Source: JAYFNU01 sp034933305 (GTDB taxonomy: Bacteria > Bacillota > Clostridia > Oscillospirales > Ruminococcaceae). From it: 50,729 nt of DNA. The translations under genes were made by a program, and so were the position numbers. The notes beneath the pieces were generated by a model, which saw only the letters and a program-made list of their open reading frames with translations, did not search any database and was not told where the DNA came from. Each line of letters begins with the position of its first letter. Within the stretch, counting starts at the first letter, position 1. Of this stretch, positions 8,751 to 16,030 are shown in pieces. Where the stretch lies: assembly GCA_034933305.1 (NCBI GenBank), contig JAYFNU010000030.1, forward strand, positions 1 to 50,729. The letters are read 5' to 3'.

Positions 8751-8863
8751 CAACCTCTCAGGCGCTGCGCGCCAGCTCCCCTAACAGGGGAGCCAAAACG
8801 GGGAGAGCCAAGCCTCGCCTCTCCTCGCAGGAGAGGTGCCGCCCGCAGGCGGCGGAGAGGTTA
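8751..8863. repeat. Palindromic MITE/REP-like repeat after hsdS
   Basis: A 113-bp element with inverted ends (CAACCTCTC at 8751-8759; GAGAGGTTA at 8855-8863) and a string of hairpins: GGCGC/GCGCC (8761-8773), GCTCCCCT/AGGGGAGC (8775-8793), CTCTCCT/AGGAGAG (8819-8835) and GCCGCC/GGCGGC (8839-8854). It is far more GC-rich than its neighbours. Its right end supplies the stop codon of hsdS. It resembles the non-autonomous palindromic repeats scattered through many Clostridiales genomes (from memory, not searched). Confidence 0.65.
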
Positions 8864-9931
8864 TCCGAAATACTTTTGCATTAACGCTTTTTTTAGCGTT
8901 TCCAGCTTTTCAAGGCTCTGTTGAATTTCAAATTTTGATTTGTCGACTTGCACCACAAAAGCGGCGAACTGGTCTTGTTGTTCCACACTTGGCAGCGGAA
9001 TCTCAATTCGTTTTATTTCCGATAGATTTAAGGTCTTTTGCGCAATGCCCTTTACCTTTTCTTCTATCTGCCGCTGCCCATCCGGTGCCAACAATGCACT
9101 GTGCAAATAGAAACTGTTAACCAGATTGTGCTTTGGCTTCAAATAAGAAATGTGCCGTTGGAAAAGGAATTTTGTATCTTCGACAACCACTGCAGGATGG
9201 CCATATGAGCCGACAGTAGAAAGAAGGACATCGCCTTTTTCGATAGGTGTCCGTTTAATTAGCTCATTGTATGTATCATCGCTTATGTACTTCTCTGCAT
9301 TATAGGTAATCTTGTTGGCAGATAGGTTTGATACGAAAATAAATGGAATGCCTTTCTCTTGGAATTTGGGTGGTTGGTGTGTTCCATCGGTGATGATTGA
9401 ACACAGTGCTGCCAGCGGAAGCTTATTTTCACAATCTCCAAACATCTCGATAAATCGGGATTTGACAAGCTGGTCGAGCTTTTCGAGCTGCTGCTGACGG
9501 AGAGAAATGAGCGCAGTGACCTTATCAAGCAAATCTACAAGCATTTTCTGCTCGGAAAGAGTTGGATATACTACCTTTACTTTGTTCAAAGATTGCCGGA
9601 CAATTTGTGGCTGGGCAGAGCCAGTAATCGTGTCTGTCAACCCTCTCCCCTGCAAGTAGTAATATAAATACCGAATATCCACATCGTCAGCAAGGTTATC
9701 AAGTGCCATAGCATTGCCATTAATATAGGAAAATCCGGAAGAGATGTTTAAGCTTCCGCAAGTTGCGCCACGGCAGGTTATCAGCAAAGTCGCTTTATCG
9801 TGGTTATATTCTGTATAGTAACCAATTACACCGTTTGCACCATACACTGGGTAGCCTTCTTTTGTGAGCATCTCAGAAGATATTGTCTTCCATTGCTTAG
9901 GATGACAGATCTCACAAAGTTTTTTTTCCAT
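8861..9931 (-). CDS. hsdS: Type I restriction-modification specificity subunit (HsdS)
   Basis: Sequence-recognition subunit of the type I R-M complex; it decides the two-part DNA target for HsdM and HsdR. 356 aa, slightly short. The first target-recognition domain (about 1-125) is followed by a conserved helix (LSEQKMLVDLLDKVTALISL). The second domain (about 175-310) is followed by a second spacer helix (SVEQQDQFAAFVVQVDKSKF and onward), the classical two-TRD, two-coiled-coil layout. Its ATG at 9929-9931 overlaps the hsdM stop (TGATG), so the two are translationally coupled. The stop codon lies in the first bases of a palindromic repeat, so the last few residues may have been altered by that insertion. 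No second or inverted hsdS copy is nearby, so phase switching is not suggested. Confidence 0.9.
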   Translation of the reverse strand: MEKKLCEICHPKQWKTISSEMLTKEGYPVYGANGVIGYYTEYNHDKATLLITCRGATCGSLNISSGFSYINGNAMALDNLADDVDIRYLYYYLQGRGLTDTITGSAQPQIVRQSLNKVKVVYPTLSEQKMLVDLLDKVTALISLRQQQLEKLDQLVKSRFIEMFGDCENKLPLAALCSIITDGTHQPPKFQEKGIPFIFVSNLSANKITYNAEKYISDDTYNELIKRTPIEKGDVLLSTVGSYGHPAVVVEDTKFLFQRHISYLKPKHNLVNSFYLHSALLAPDGQRQIEEKVKGIAQKTLNLSEIKRIEIPLPSVEQQDQFAAFVVQVDKSKFEIQQSLEKLETLKKALMQKYFG

Positions 9932-11427
9932 CACAGCATCCCCTCCAACTCTTTCAGTCCTTTGGCGATCTCCGCCTCCATCCCGTTCAGTTCGGCCAGA
10001 ATCTCCTTTGTAGAGGGGTATTCCACCGGCTTGTACTCGGTTTTCTTGTACTTGTTGAGGGAAAGATCATAGCCGTTTTCCACGATCTCCGCCTTCGGCA
10101 CAAAGAAGGATTTTTCTGTGCGGGCGCGGTCCCGCTCCGCCTCGCGGTGATGGAAGCGGGCGACGATGTCGGGGATATCATTTTCGGCGACGGGCGTGCG
10201 CTTGTCGTCGAGGCTCATCCCGTCAGCCTGCATGTCGTAGAACCAGACGTTGTCCGTGCCGCCGTGGCCGGTCTTGGTGAACACCAGAATGCCGGTGGAA
10301 ACGCCGGCGTAGGGCTTGAACACGCCGGAGGGCATGGAAATGACGGCCTCCAGGCGGTTATTCTCGATCAGTTCCCTGCGGATCGCCTTATGCGCCGTAC
10401 TGGAGCCGAACAGCACGCCGTCCGGAACGATGCAGGCGCAGCGTCCGCCGGTTTTGAGCATCTTCAAAAACAGCGCCAGAAACAGCAGCTCGGTCTTTTT
10501 CGTCTTACAGACCTTCAGCAGATCGGTGGACACCGTGTCGGCGTCCAGGCTGCCCTTGAACGGCGGATTGGCAAGGATCAGCGAATACTTTTCCCGGTCG
10601 GGGTTCTGGTCGGAAAGGCTGTCGCGGTACTCGATGAACGGGTTGTCCACGCCGTGGGTCATCATGTTCATGGCGCCGATGCGCAGCATGGTGCGGTCCA
10701 TGTCGTAGCCGTGGAACATGTGGTTCATGTAGTGATCTTTTTTCTGTTTATTGAAGAAAATTTCTTCCTTGCAGTGCTCTTTCAGATAATCGCCGGCGGT
10801 GATGAGAAAACCCGATGTGCCGCAGGCGGGGTCGCAGATCACATCGTCCGGCTGCGGCGCCATCAGCTCCACCATCATGCGAATGATGTGGCGGGGCGTG
10901 CGGAACTGGCCGTTCAGGCCGGACTGCGAAATCTTGGAAAGCAGGTACTCGTAGACGTCGCCGCGGATATCCGTGTTGTGAAGCTGCGCCATCTGGCTGT
11001 AAATATCGTCCAGGCTGTCCACGATCTTGGAGAGCAGCAGCGGCGTCGGCAACTTGAAAATGGCGTCGTCCATATATTTGGAATAGGCGCTTTCCTTGTT
11101 GCCGTGCAGGTTCTTGATAAACGGGAACACCAGCTCCTGCACGACGGAATAGATCTTGCCCGCCGGGTAGTCGTGGAAAACAGACCACTTGAGCTGGCTG
11201 CCCTCCACCTGGCGGTCGCCAATTTGTACGTCGCCCGCGAAAATGCTCTTGTAGGGCAGCCCCAGCATCGCGCTTTCCTTGGCGCGCAGGTTATCCGTAT
11301 CGTCCAGATCGCGGATGAACATCAGGTAGGTGATCTGTTCGATGACGTCGAGGGGATTGACAAGCCCGCCCGCCGCAAATATATCCCACAAGCTGTCGAT
11401 TTTATTTTTCAGTTCGCCTGTAATCAT
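9931..11427 (-). CDS. hsdM: Type I DNA methyltransferase subunit (HsdM)
   Basis: N6-adenine methyltransferase subunit of the type I system, 498 aa. An N-terminal HsdM_N helical bundle (MITGELKNKIDSLWDIFAAG onward) is followed by the SAM-binding motif CDPACGTSGF near residue 200 and the catalytic NPPF (LILANPPFKG) near 289. The frame is open upstream, but the ATG at 11427 has GGGAGAGA before it and starts with the conserved family N-terminus. It follows the fic stop codon by 1 nt and overlaps hsdS by 3 nt, so fic-hsdM-hsdS form one tight unit. All motifs needed for activity are present. Confidence 0.94.
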   Translation of the reverse strand: MITGELKNKIDSLWDIFAAGGLVNPLDVIEQITYLMFIRDLDDTDNLRAKESAMLGLPYKSIFAGDVQIGDRQVEGSQLKWSVFHDYPAGKIYSVVQELVFPFIKNLHGNKESAYSKYMDDAIFKLPTPLLLSKIVDSLDDIYSQMAQLHNTDIRGDVYEYLLSKISQSGLNGQFRTPRHIIRMMVELMAPQPDDVICDPACGTSGFLITAGDYLKEHCKEEIFFNKQKKDHYMNHMFHGYDMDRTMLRIGAMNMMTHGVDNPFIEYRDSLSDQNPDREKYSLILANPPFKGSLDADTVSTDLLKVCKTKKTELLFLALFLKMLKTGGRCACIVPDGVLFGSSTAHKAIRRELIENNRLEAVISMPSGVFKPYAGVSTGILVFTKTGHGGTDNVWFYDMQADGMSLDDKRTPVAENDIPDIVARFHHREAERDRARTEKSFFVPKAEIVENGYDLSLNKYKKTEYKPVEYPSTKEILAELNGMEAEIAKGLKELEGML

Positions 11428-11428
11428 C

Positions 11429-12487
11429 TTATTCTCTCTCCCTGTTCCAAATATAAGAGGTATAGCGCCCGCCGCTGAGCTTGAGGATCTCACCGGATTT
11501 CACCAGCTCGTTCAGCGCACGCTGGACAGTGACCTGGCTAATATCCGGGCATTTCTGCAGAATCTCCGTTTTAGTGATCTTTCCAAGCGTATCTTTGATG
11601 ATCTCGCGGACTCTGTCTGGTTTCGACAGGCTGCCGGTCGACAGCAGTTTCACGCGGTTGGAGAAGTCGCGGTATGCAGCCACAACCACGCCCAGCATAT
11701 AGCGCACGAACGGCACATATTCGTTTTTACCTTCGTGCCATCCCACTGAGCTTTGCTGCAGCGTTTCGTAATAAGTGTCTTTTGTTTGCTCGATAATCTT
11801 TTCAAGGCTGATATACTTTCCGACGATGTACCCGGCGCGATAAAGCAGCAGGAGCGTCAGCAGTCGACTCATGCGGCCGTTCCCGTCGTTGAAAGGATGA
11901 ATGCAAAGAAAATCCAAAACAAACATGGGGATCAGCAAAAGCAGATCGTATTCCGGGTTCTTGCAGGCTTCATCAAACGCAGCGCAGACGCGCTCCATGG
12001 CCTCCGGCGTTTCCCAGGCAGGTACCGGTTGAAAGCGGACAAATTTGTTGCCCTGCGCATCTTCTTCCTCGATCACGTTATCCGCGCTCTTATAAGAACC
12101 CCCAATGCTCGCACCGCTGAATTTATACAGGTCGCGATGAAGCTGGAGAATAAGAGAAGGTTTTGGCGGAATGAAATCATAATTCTCATGAATGGTTGCC
12201 AAAACATCGCGGTAACCGGCGATTTCTTTTTCACTTCGGGTTTTGGGCATGGTCTTATCCCGAACAATTTTTTTCAGACGTTCGTCTGATGTATAGATTC
12301 CTTCAATTTTATTGGAGGCCTCTGTACTTTGAATTTTTGCAACATCCATGAGTTGTGTCAGCATATCCGCCTTTGCTTCAATAAAAAGCGTTTGCTCACC
12401 TTTATACTCATGAATCTGCGCGACGAGAGCCACAACATCCGGCTGCAGCAGAGCACCATATTCCCGATTATAAGCGTAGTCTCTCAT
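11429..12487 (-). CDS. Fic-domain AMP-transferase, first gene of hsd operon
   Basis: Predicted Fic enzyme that transfers AMP (or another nucleotide) to a protein, 352 aa. The catalytic motif HPFNDGNGR is near residue 200. An inhibitory motif of form (S/T)xxxE(G/N), seen as SNKIEG near residue 58, lies before the Fic core, as in class II Fic proteins that restrain their own activity. The C-terminal 80 residues form a winged-helix-like domain (TKTEILQKCPDISQVTVQRA), so it may bind DNA and act as a regulator. Its stop codon is 1 nt before the hsdM start and it has its own promoter at 12546-12574. Target and role in the R-M operon are unknown. GAGGG before the ATG at 12487 supports the start. Confidence 0.88.
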   Translation of the reverse strand: MRDYAYNREYGALLQPDVVALVAQIHEYKGEQTLFIEAKADMLTQLMDVAKIQSTEASNKIEGIYTSDERLKKIVRDKTMPKTRSEKEIAGYRDVLATIHENYDFIPPKPSLILQLHRDLYKFSGASIGGSYKSADNVIEEEDAQGNKFVRFQPVPAWETPEAMERVCAAFDEACKNPEYDLLLLIPMFVLDFLCIHPFNDGNGRMSRLLTLLLLYRAGYIVGKYISLEKIIEQTKDTYYETLQQSSVGWHEGKNEYVPFVRYMLGVVVAAYRDFSNRVKLLSTGSLSKPDRVREIIKDTLGKITKTEILQKCPDISQVTVQRALNELVKSGEILKLSGGRYTSYIWNRERE

Positions 12488-12545
12488 CCAATTCCCTCAT
12501 TTTGAAATTCAATTTAATCATTGTAGCGTGATTTGATTTAATTAA

Positions 12546-12574
12546 AGTGTACAGTGTTCTGCCTGAAAAGTCAA
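12546..12574 (-). promoter_or_regulatory. Promoter of the fic-hsd operon
   Basis: On the minus strand TTGACT (12569-12574) and TACACT (12546-12551) are separated by exactly 17 bp and lie about 60 bp before the fic start. A second -10-like box (TACAAT, minus strand near 12518) is closer to the gene. The surrounding 12488-12734 stretch is AT-rich and has no convincing gene. Confidence 0.65.
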
Positions 12575-12734
12575 TGCTTAATTTTATCATAATAAATAAA
12601 ATGATCAAGTTAATCCATCGGATGATAATTTGGCGCTGTACCGCCTGCGCTTCCAGGCAGAGACATCCAAATGGTGACTTTTCCGTTGGGACGTCTCCGC
12701 CGGGGTAGATCTTTTTCACTGTCTCAAGGCACAG

Positions 12735-14066
12735 TTATCGTTCTGCGTGCTCATATTGACGTTGCGCGACGTGCAATTGTCGTCTCCTCGTTTCTTCCTG
12801 CTGTCTGACGGCTTCGACAGTGGCTTCAACACGTTCCGGTCCGTAAGCGCGGCAGACGCGGTCATAGTCCTCTGCGACTGCACGCAGGGACTTGTTTTCC
12901 TCTTGGGCGGCAGTCAGCTGATTCATTAGCGTCGGCACTTCATAATTATATTTCTTTTGCAGGCGCTCAAACCGCTGCAGCAGATCGAGATAGGAATAGT
13001 AGATGGACCGCAGCACCTTGACGATACCGGCCAAGAGCGGTTTTGCTTTCTTCTCGCGATAGGCTCTTGCTATTTCCAGTGCACCGGCTTCCGGCAACAA
13101 TTCTTCCGGGTCGGCAGAAAACTGCGCTGCAAGCTTCTCCACGTTTTTCAGCTTCGGAGCCAGCTCATTCATCCGTGCTCTTGCATCCTCCGCGTCTTTC
13201 TGTGCATCAGCTTTTTCATCTTGCAGACCGGCAATCTCTGACCGCGTAGCTTCCTTGGCTTCTTTCAAAGTTTCCAGCCGCCGCTGCTCCTGTGCCACCT
13301 TGAATTGCGTCACGGTCAGGTGCTCCTCCGAGCTGCCGCGCTCTCCGCGCTCCACATCATCGTATCCGGATTTGCGCATGAAATCATAAAAATCATCCTG
13401 CAAAACGCTGTAGGATTTTCGCAGGACCGGCTTGCCATTCTTTTGCAAAATCGGATTGCCGCTCTCGTCAAGGGACGGTTTCGACAGCCATTTTTTGCTG
13501 CTGCTGACCTGCATGATCGTCTCCTTGATGGTACCAACCAGTGCCGGGTCCTTGCAGCGCTTCGACCATAAAATCTGTTTCTTCACGACAGGGATATAAA
13601 CGACGTGCATGTGGTAGTGAAAGACGTCCCGACCGGGCGCATCCGACATGGCGCGGTTTCGCTCGTCTGCGTGCATGACTGCCGACAGAACATACTGCTC
13701 ACCGCCGACGATTTGGATTGCCGCCTTGTAGGCATCGGCGAAAAACTGCTTTGCAAATTCATAGCCGCCGTGGTTGTGGAAATAGGCGGAGTTCACATCA
13801 AAGATCAGTTCTCCGTACAGGTTGGCTCCGTCCTTCAGACCGCGTGTGGAGATCATTCCATCCGCTTCCATCTTGGTGAAAACCTTCTTGTAATTATCGG
13901 CGGCGGCTTTGAAATGGATGTTATATTCTGAGCGCTCCGGCACGATGTCCGGATTCGTATAGGATTCTTTTTCGCGCTCGTTGTGTCTTTGCGTGTTGCT
14001 GATTTTTGCGTTCGACAGGTTGACGTTCCTGACGCTGATGCGGTCAACTCCATCGCCTCTTGCCAT
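12735..14066 (-). CDS. MobV-family relaxase (Pre/Mob)
   Basis: DNA relaxase that nicks oriT and leads one strand into a recipient when a helper conjugation system is present; 443 aa. The N-terminus MARGDGVDRISVRNVNLSNA and the KISNTQRHNERE region are typical of Pre/MobM proteins. The metal-binding motif is visible as HADE (near 134) and HYHMHVVYIPV (near 152). The C-terminal half is a long coiled coil (about 260-440). ATG at 14066 follows GGAGGTATTAGGCCA, so it is preferred over the start 14 codons upstream. It lies alone between the fic promoter and a 484-bp non-coding region that probably contains its oriT. No type IV secretion genes are present in the element. Confidence 0.9.
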   Translation of the reverse strand: MARGDGVDRISVRNVNLSNAKISNTQRHNEREKESYTNPDIVPERSEYNIHFKAAADNYKKVFTKMEADGMISTRGLKDGANLYGELIFDVNSAYFHNHGGYEFAKQFFADAYKAAIQIVGGEQYVLSAVMHADERNRAMSDAPGRDVFHYHMHVVYIPVVKKQILWSKRCKDPALVGTIKETIMQVSSSKKWLSKPSLDESGNPILQKNGKPVLRKSYSVLQDDFYDFMRKSGYDDVERGERGSSEEHLTVTQFKVAQEQRRLETLKEAKEATRSEIAGLQDEKADAQKDAEDARARMNELAPKLKNVEKLAAQFSADPEELLPEAGALEIARAYREKKAKPLLAGIVKVLRSIYYSYLDLLQRFERLQKKYNYEVPTLMNQLTAAQEENKSLRAVAEDYDRVCRAYGPERVEATVEAVRQQEETRRRQLHVAQRQYEHAER

Positions 14067-14550
14067 TGGCCTAATACCTCCGTTATTCAAAATGTATTGA
14101 TACCGCAAGCCCGGGGATTCACTTCATCTCCGTGCTAAGTGCCGCCTGCGGCGGTTGCACTCCGAAACACGCCTGCGGGCGTAGTGCTGAAGTGTAATAA
14201 CTTACTATGATACTTTCATCCTTCGGCTGCAAAGTATCGTGGGCTCTCCGAGGGAGTACGGAGAATGCGGCTTCGTCTCCGGCCCAAGCGCCGCCTTCGG
14301 CGGTTGGCCTACGACACGCCTCGCTGCGGCTCGGTGTGCGGAAGCCTCTGCTGTGGTTTGCAAATGGTCCCCACTTTGCAAATCCGCAGCATGGACGGCT
14401 CGTGATCTCCGAAGCACTTGCCGTCCGGCCGCCTCAAAATCTGCGGATTTTTCTGCGGAGACGAAAGGCACTGTGACGGTTGTGACGATGGTGACGGTGT
14501 TTTTGACACCGCACCCTGTCTCATTTTTATCGTCACAACCGTCACCATCG
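14067..14550. other. Non-coding transfer/replication region
   Basis: A 484-bp stretch with no convincing gene between the relaxase start and the end of rep. It holds GC-rich hairpins (GCCGCC TGC GGCGG near 14142, CCGCC TTC GGCGG near 14291), an IR at 14209-14238 that may be oriT, and direct GTGACG iterons from 14473. The layout (mob, control DNA, rep) is that of a small mobilizable plasmid module. Confidence 0.6.
14209..14250. other. Candidate origin of transfer (oriT)
   Basis: An 8-bp inverted repeat GATACTTT (14209-14216) and AAAGTATC (14231-14238) is followed by GTGGGCTC. This resembles the AAAGTATAGTG-type hairpin and nick region of MobV plasmids such as pMV158 (comparison from memory). 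It lies about 140 bp before the relaxase start, a usual oriT position. The nick site cannot be fixed from sequence alone. Confidence 0.4.
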
Positions 14551-14554
14551 TCAC
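14473..14554. repeat. GTGACG iterons, three direct plus three inverted
   Basis: GTGACG occurs at 14473, 14482 and 14491 (period 9 bp). CGTCAC, its complement, occurs at 14531, 14540 and 14549 (period 9 bp). The spacer bases are GTT and ATG on one side, and the same two on the other. A GGTGT/ACACC hairpin sits between the two arrays (14496-14510). The right array overlaps the last codons and stop of rep. Regular iterons beside a RepA-like gene fit a replication-initiator binding site or an autoregulatory site. Confidence 0.7.
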
Positions 14555-15705
14555 GCCTCCTTATCTGCCAGCATCAATTTAATTCTGCTGCCGCTCCGGC
14601 CGTGACTGTTTTCATACTTCACATGGAAGGCCTGGAACAACTGGCCGGCAAGAACATTGAGCTTTTTTGCGAGGACATTCGGCTGAATTTCAAGATGGAG
14701 CTTGTCGATCAACTCGGTCGCGCTGCCTTGCCATTCCGGTGTATCCTCCGTGAGCATTCCGGCAACGGCGTCCAGCAGCGGGTCAGTCGGAGCTTTCCAT
14801 AGCTCAGCCTCCGCGTGATCCAGGTTCCAGCAAAGATGTTCCTGATCGCGGGTCAGATAAAGCCGCTGGTCGGCCTGGTCACGCCCCACAATATCCAGCG
14901 TGGCCGAAAGATCCGTTCGGTTTTCTTTTTGAAGCAGGAACGCGCCGTCGGCGCAGCCGAGCAACCCTGTGGTGCCGGAGATCATCTCAAATTTATCTCC
15001 GGCAGGCTGCTTCCGCGTGTGATGGACCAGCAGCAGACAGATGTTATGCTTGTCCGCAAACTGCTTGAATTTTCCGACGATTTCATAGTCGTTGGCATAG
15101 CTGTAGGCGTCGTCTCCGACCTCACGCACCTTTTGCAACGTGTCGATGATGACAAGATTGGTGTTGGGATGCTCGCGCAGAAATTTTTCAAGCTGTTCAT
15201 CCAGTCCGTTTCCGATTTGTTTGGCATAGACAGCAAAATGAAGATCATCGGTTCCTTCGACGCCGAACATACGGAACATCCGCTCCTGCAGGCGCTGGTA
15301 ATTGTCCTCGAGCGCCAGATAGAGTACTGTGCCCTTGCGAACCTCGTAATCCCACAGCTTCAGGCCCGTACTGACATGGTAGGCGAGCTGGGCGACCAGA
15401 AATGATTTCCCGACCTTCGGCGCTCCGGCCAGAAGATACGTTCCGGCACAGAGCAGGCCGTCAACAATGGGCGGGCTGCTCTGATAAACGTTCTCATAAA
15501 GATCATTCATGGATACCGTGGGAAGATATGCAGAGTCATTCAGACGGCGCATCAGCTTTTGCATATCAGCGAAATTTCTCGTCGGCTCATTGCATTCTGC
15601 GTTTTCTTCTGCTATACTCAGTTCAGGTTTTTGAGAGAGCGGCTGTCCCGCATCTGCGCCAACAGATGCACAAGGGACGGCCGCCGCTTCATTTTCAGGG
15701 TTCAT
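14551..15705 (-). CDS. RepA-like AAA/RecA-type ATPase (replication helicase)
   Basis: Predicted RecA-fold ATPase of the AAA_25/RepA helicase group, 384 aa, probably used for replication of the excised element. Walker A is GAPKVGKS near residue 96, Walker B is LVIIDT near 185, and LLLVHHTRK follows near 225, typical of hexameric plasmid helicases. The first 55 residues look disordered and the C-terminal 80 may be a winged helix. Its start overlaps the stop of the RHH gene by 4 nt (ATGA type). Its own end runs into the GTGACG iterons. Exact function (helicase or initiator) is inferred from family. Confidence 0.82.
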   Translation of the reverse strand: MNPENEAAAVPCASVGADAGQPLSQKPELSIAEENAECNEPTRNFADMQKLMRRLNDSAYLPTVSMNDLYENVYQSSPPIVDGLLCAGTYLLAGAPKVGKSFLVAQLAYHVSTGLKLWDYEVRKGTVLYLALEDNYQRLQERMFRMFGVEGTDDLHFAVYAKQIGNGLDEQLEKFLREHPNTNLVIIDTLQKVREVGDDAYSYANDYEIVGKFKQFADKHNICLLLVHHTRKQPAGDKFEMISGTTGLLGCADGAFLLQKENRTDLSATLDIVGRDQADQRLYLTRDQEHLCWNLDHAEAELWKAPTDPLLDAVAGMLTEDTPEWQGSATELIDKLHLEIQPNVLAKKLNVLAGQLFQAFHVKYENSHGRSGSRIKLMLADKEA

Positions 15706-16028
15706 GTGCTCTCCTCCTTCATTCCATTCATAATGACGGCGATCATATCAATCGTATCCGTCAGATCGCCGTCGATTTTCTGCCCGGCTTCGATTCGCCG
15801 CAGTTCGTCCAGCACAGCGGCGAGTTGGTCACGCAGAGCTTTGTAGACACGGGGATTGCCCTGTACAACAACATCCTTACAGAGTAGCCGCCGGGTGATG
15901 TAGTCCTGCTTGGTAAGACCGGTCAGTTTCACGGCGATCTCGAGCTGCGAATCCTCCTCCGGTGAAAGGCGGAAAGCAACGGTCTTATTTCTCCAGCGGT
16001 TGTGTTCATCCCGGTTCTTTAGTGACAT
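15702..16028 (-). CDS. Ribbon-helix-helix protein, MobC-like
   Basis: A 108-aa small DNA-binding protein. The region KTVAFRLSPEEDSQLEIAVK and LTGLTKQDYITRRL is a ribbon-helix-helix fold as in plasmid MobC/relaxosome accessory proteins and small plasmid repressors. The rest is helical. Its ATG follows AAAGGAGCCTGTAATC and lies 2 nt after the integrase stop; its stop overlaps the rep start by 4 nt. It may help nick oriT or regulate rep; the sequence does not decide between these. Confidence 0.7.
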   Translation of the reverse strand: MSLKNRDEHNRWRNKTVAFRLSPEEDSQLEIAVKLTGLTKQDYITRRLLCKDVVVQGNPRVYKALRDQLAAVLDELRRIEAGQKIDGDLTDTIDMIAVIMNGMKEEST

Positions 16029-16030
16029 GA

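Noticed and set aside
8861..9931. Phase-variable hsdS
   Set aside because: No second hsdS copy, no inverted hsdS fragments and no adjacent recombinase; the only integrase is 6 kb away and belongs to the whole element.
12468..12719. An 83-codon minus-strand frame before fic
   Set aside because: Starts at GTG with no good ribosome-binding site, and its second half runs through the fic promoter. The first 30 residues look somewhat protein-like, so a short peptide is not fully excluded.
14120..14310. CRISPR-like repeats near the relaxase
   Set aside because: The CCGCC-loop-GGCGG hairpins are only two, differ in sequence and are not regularly spaced.
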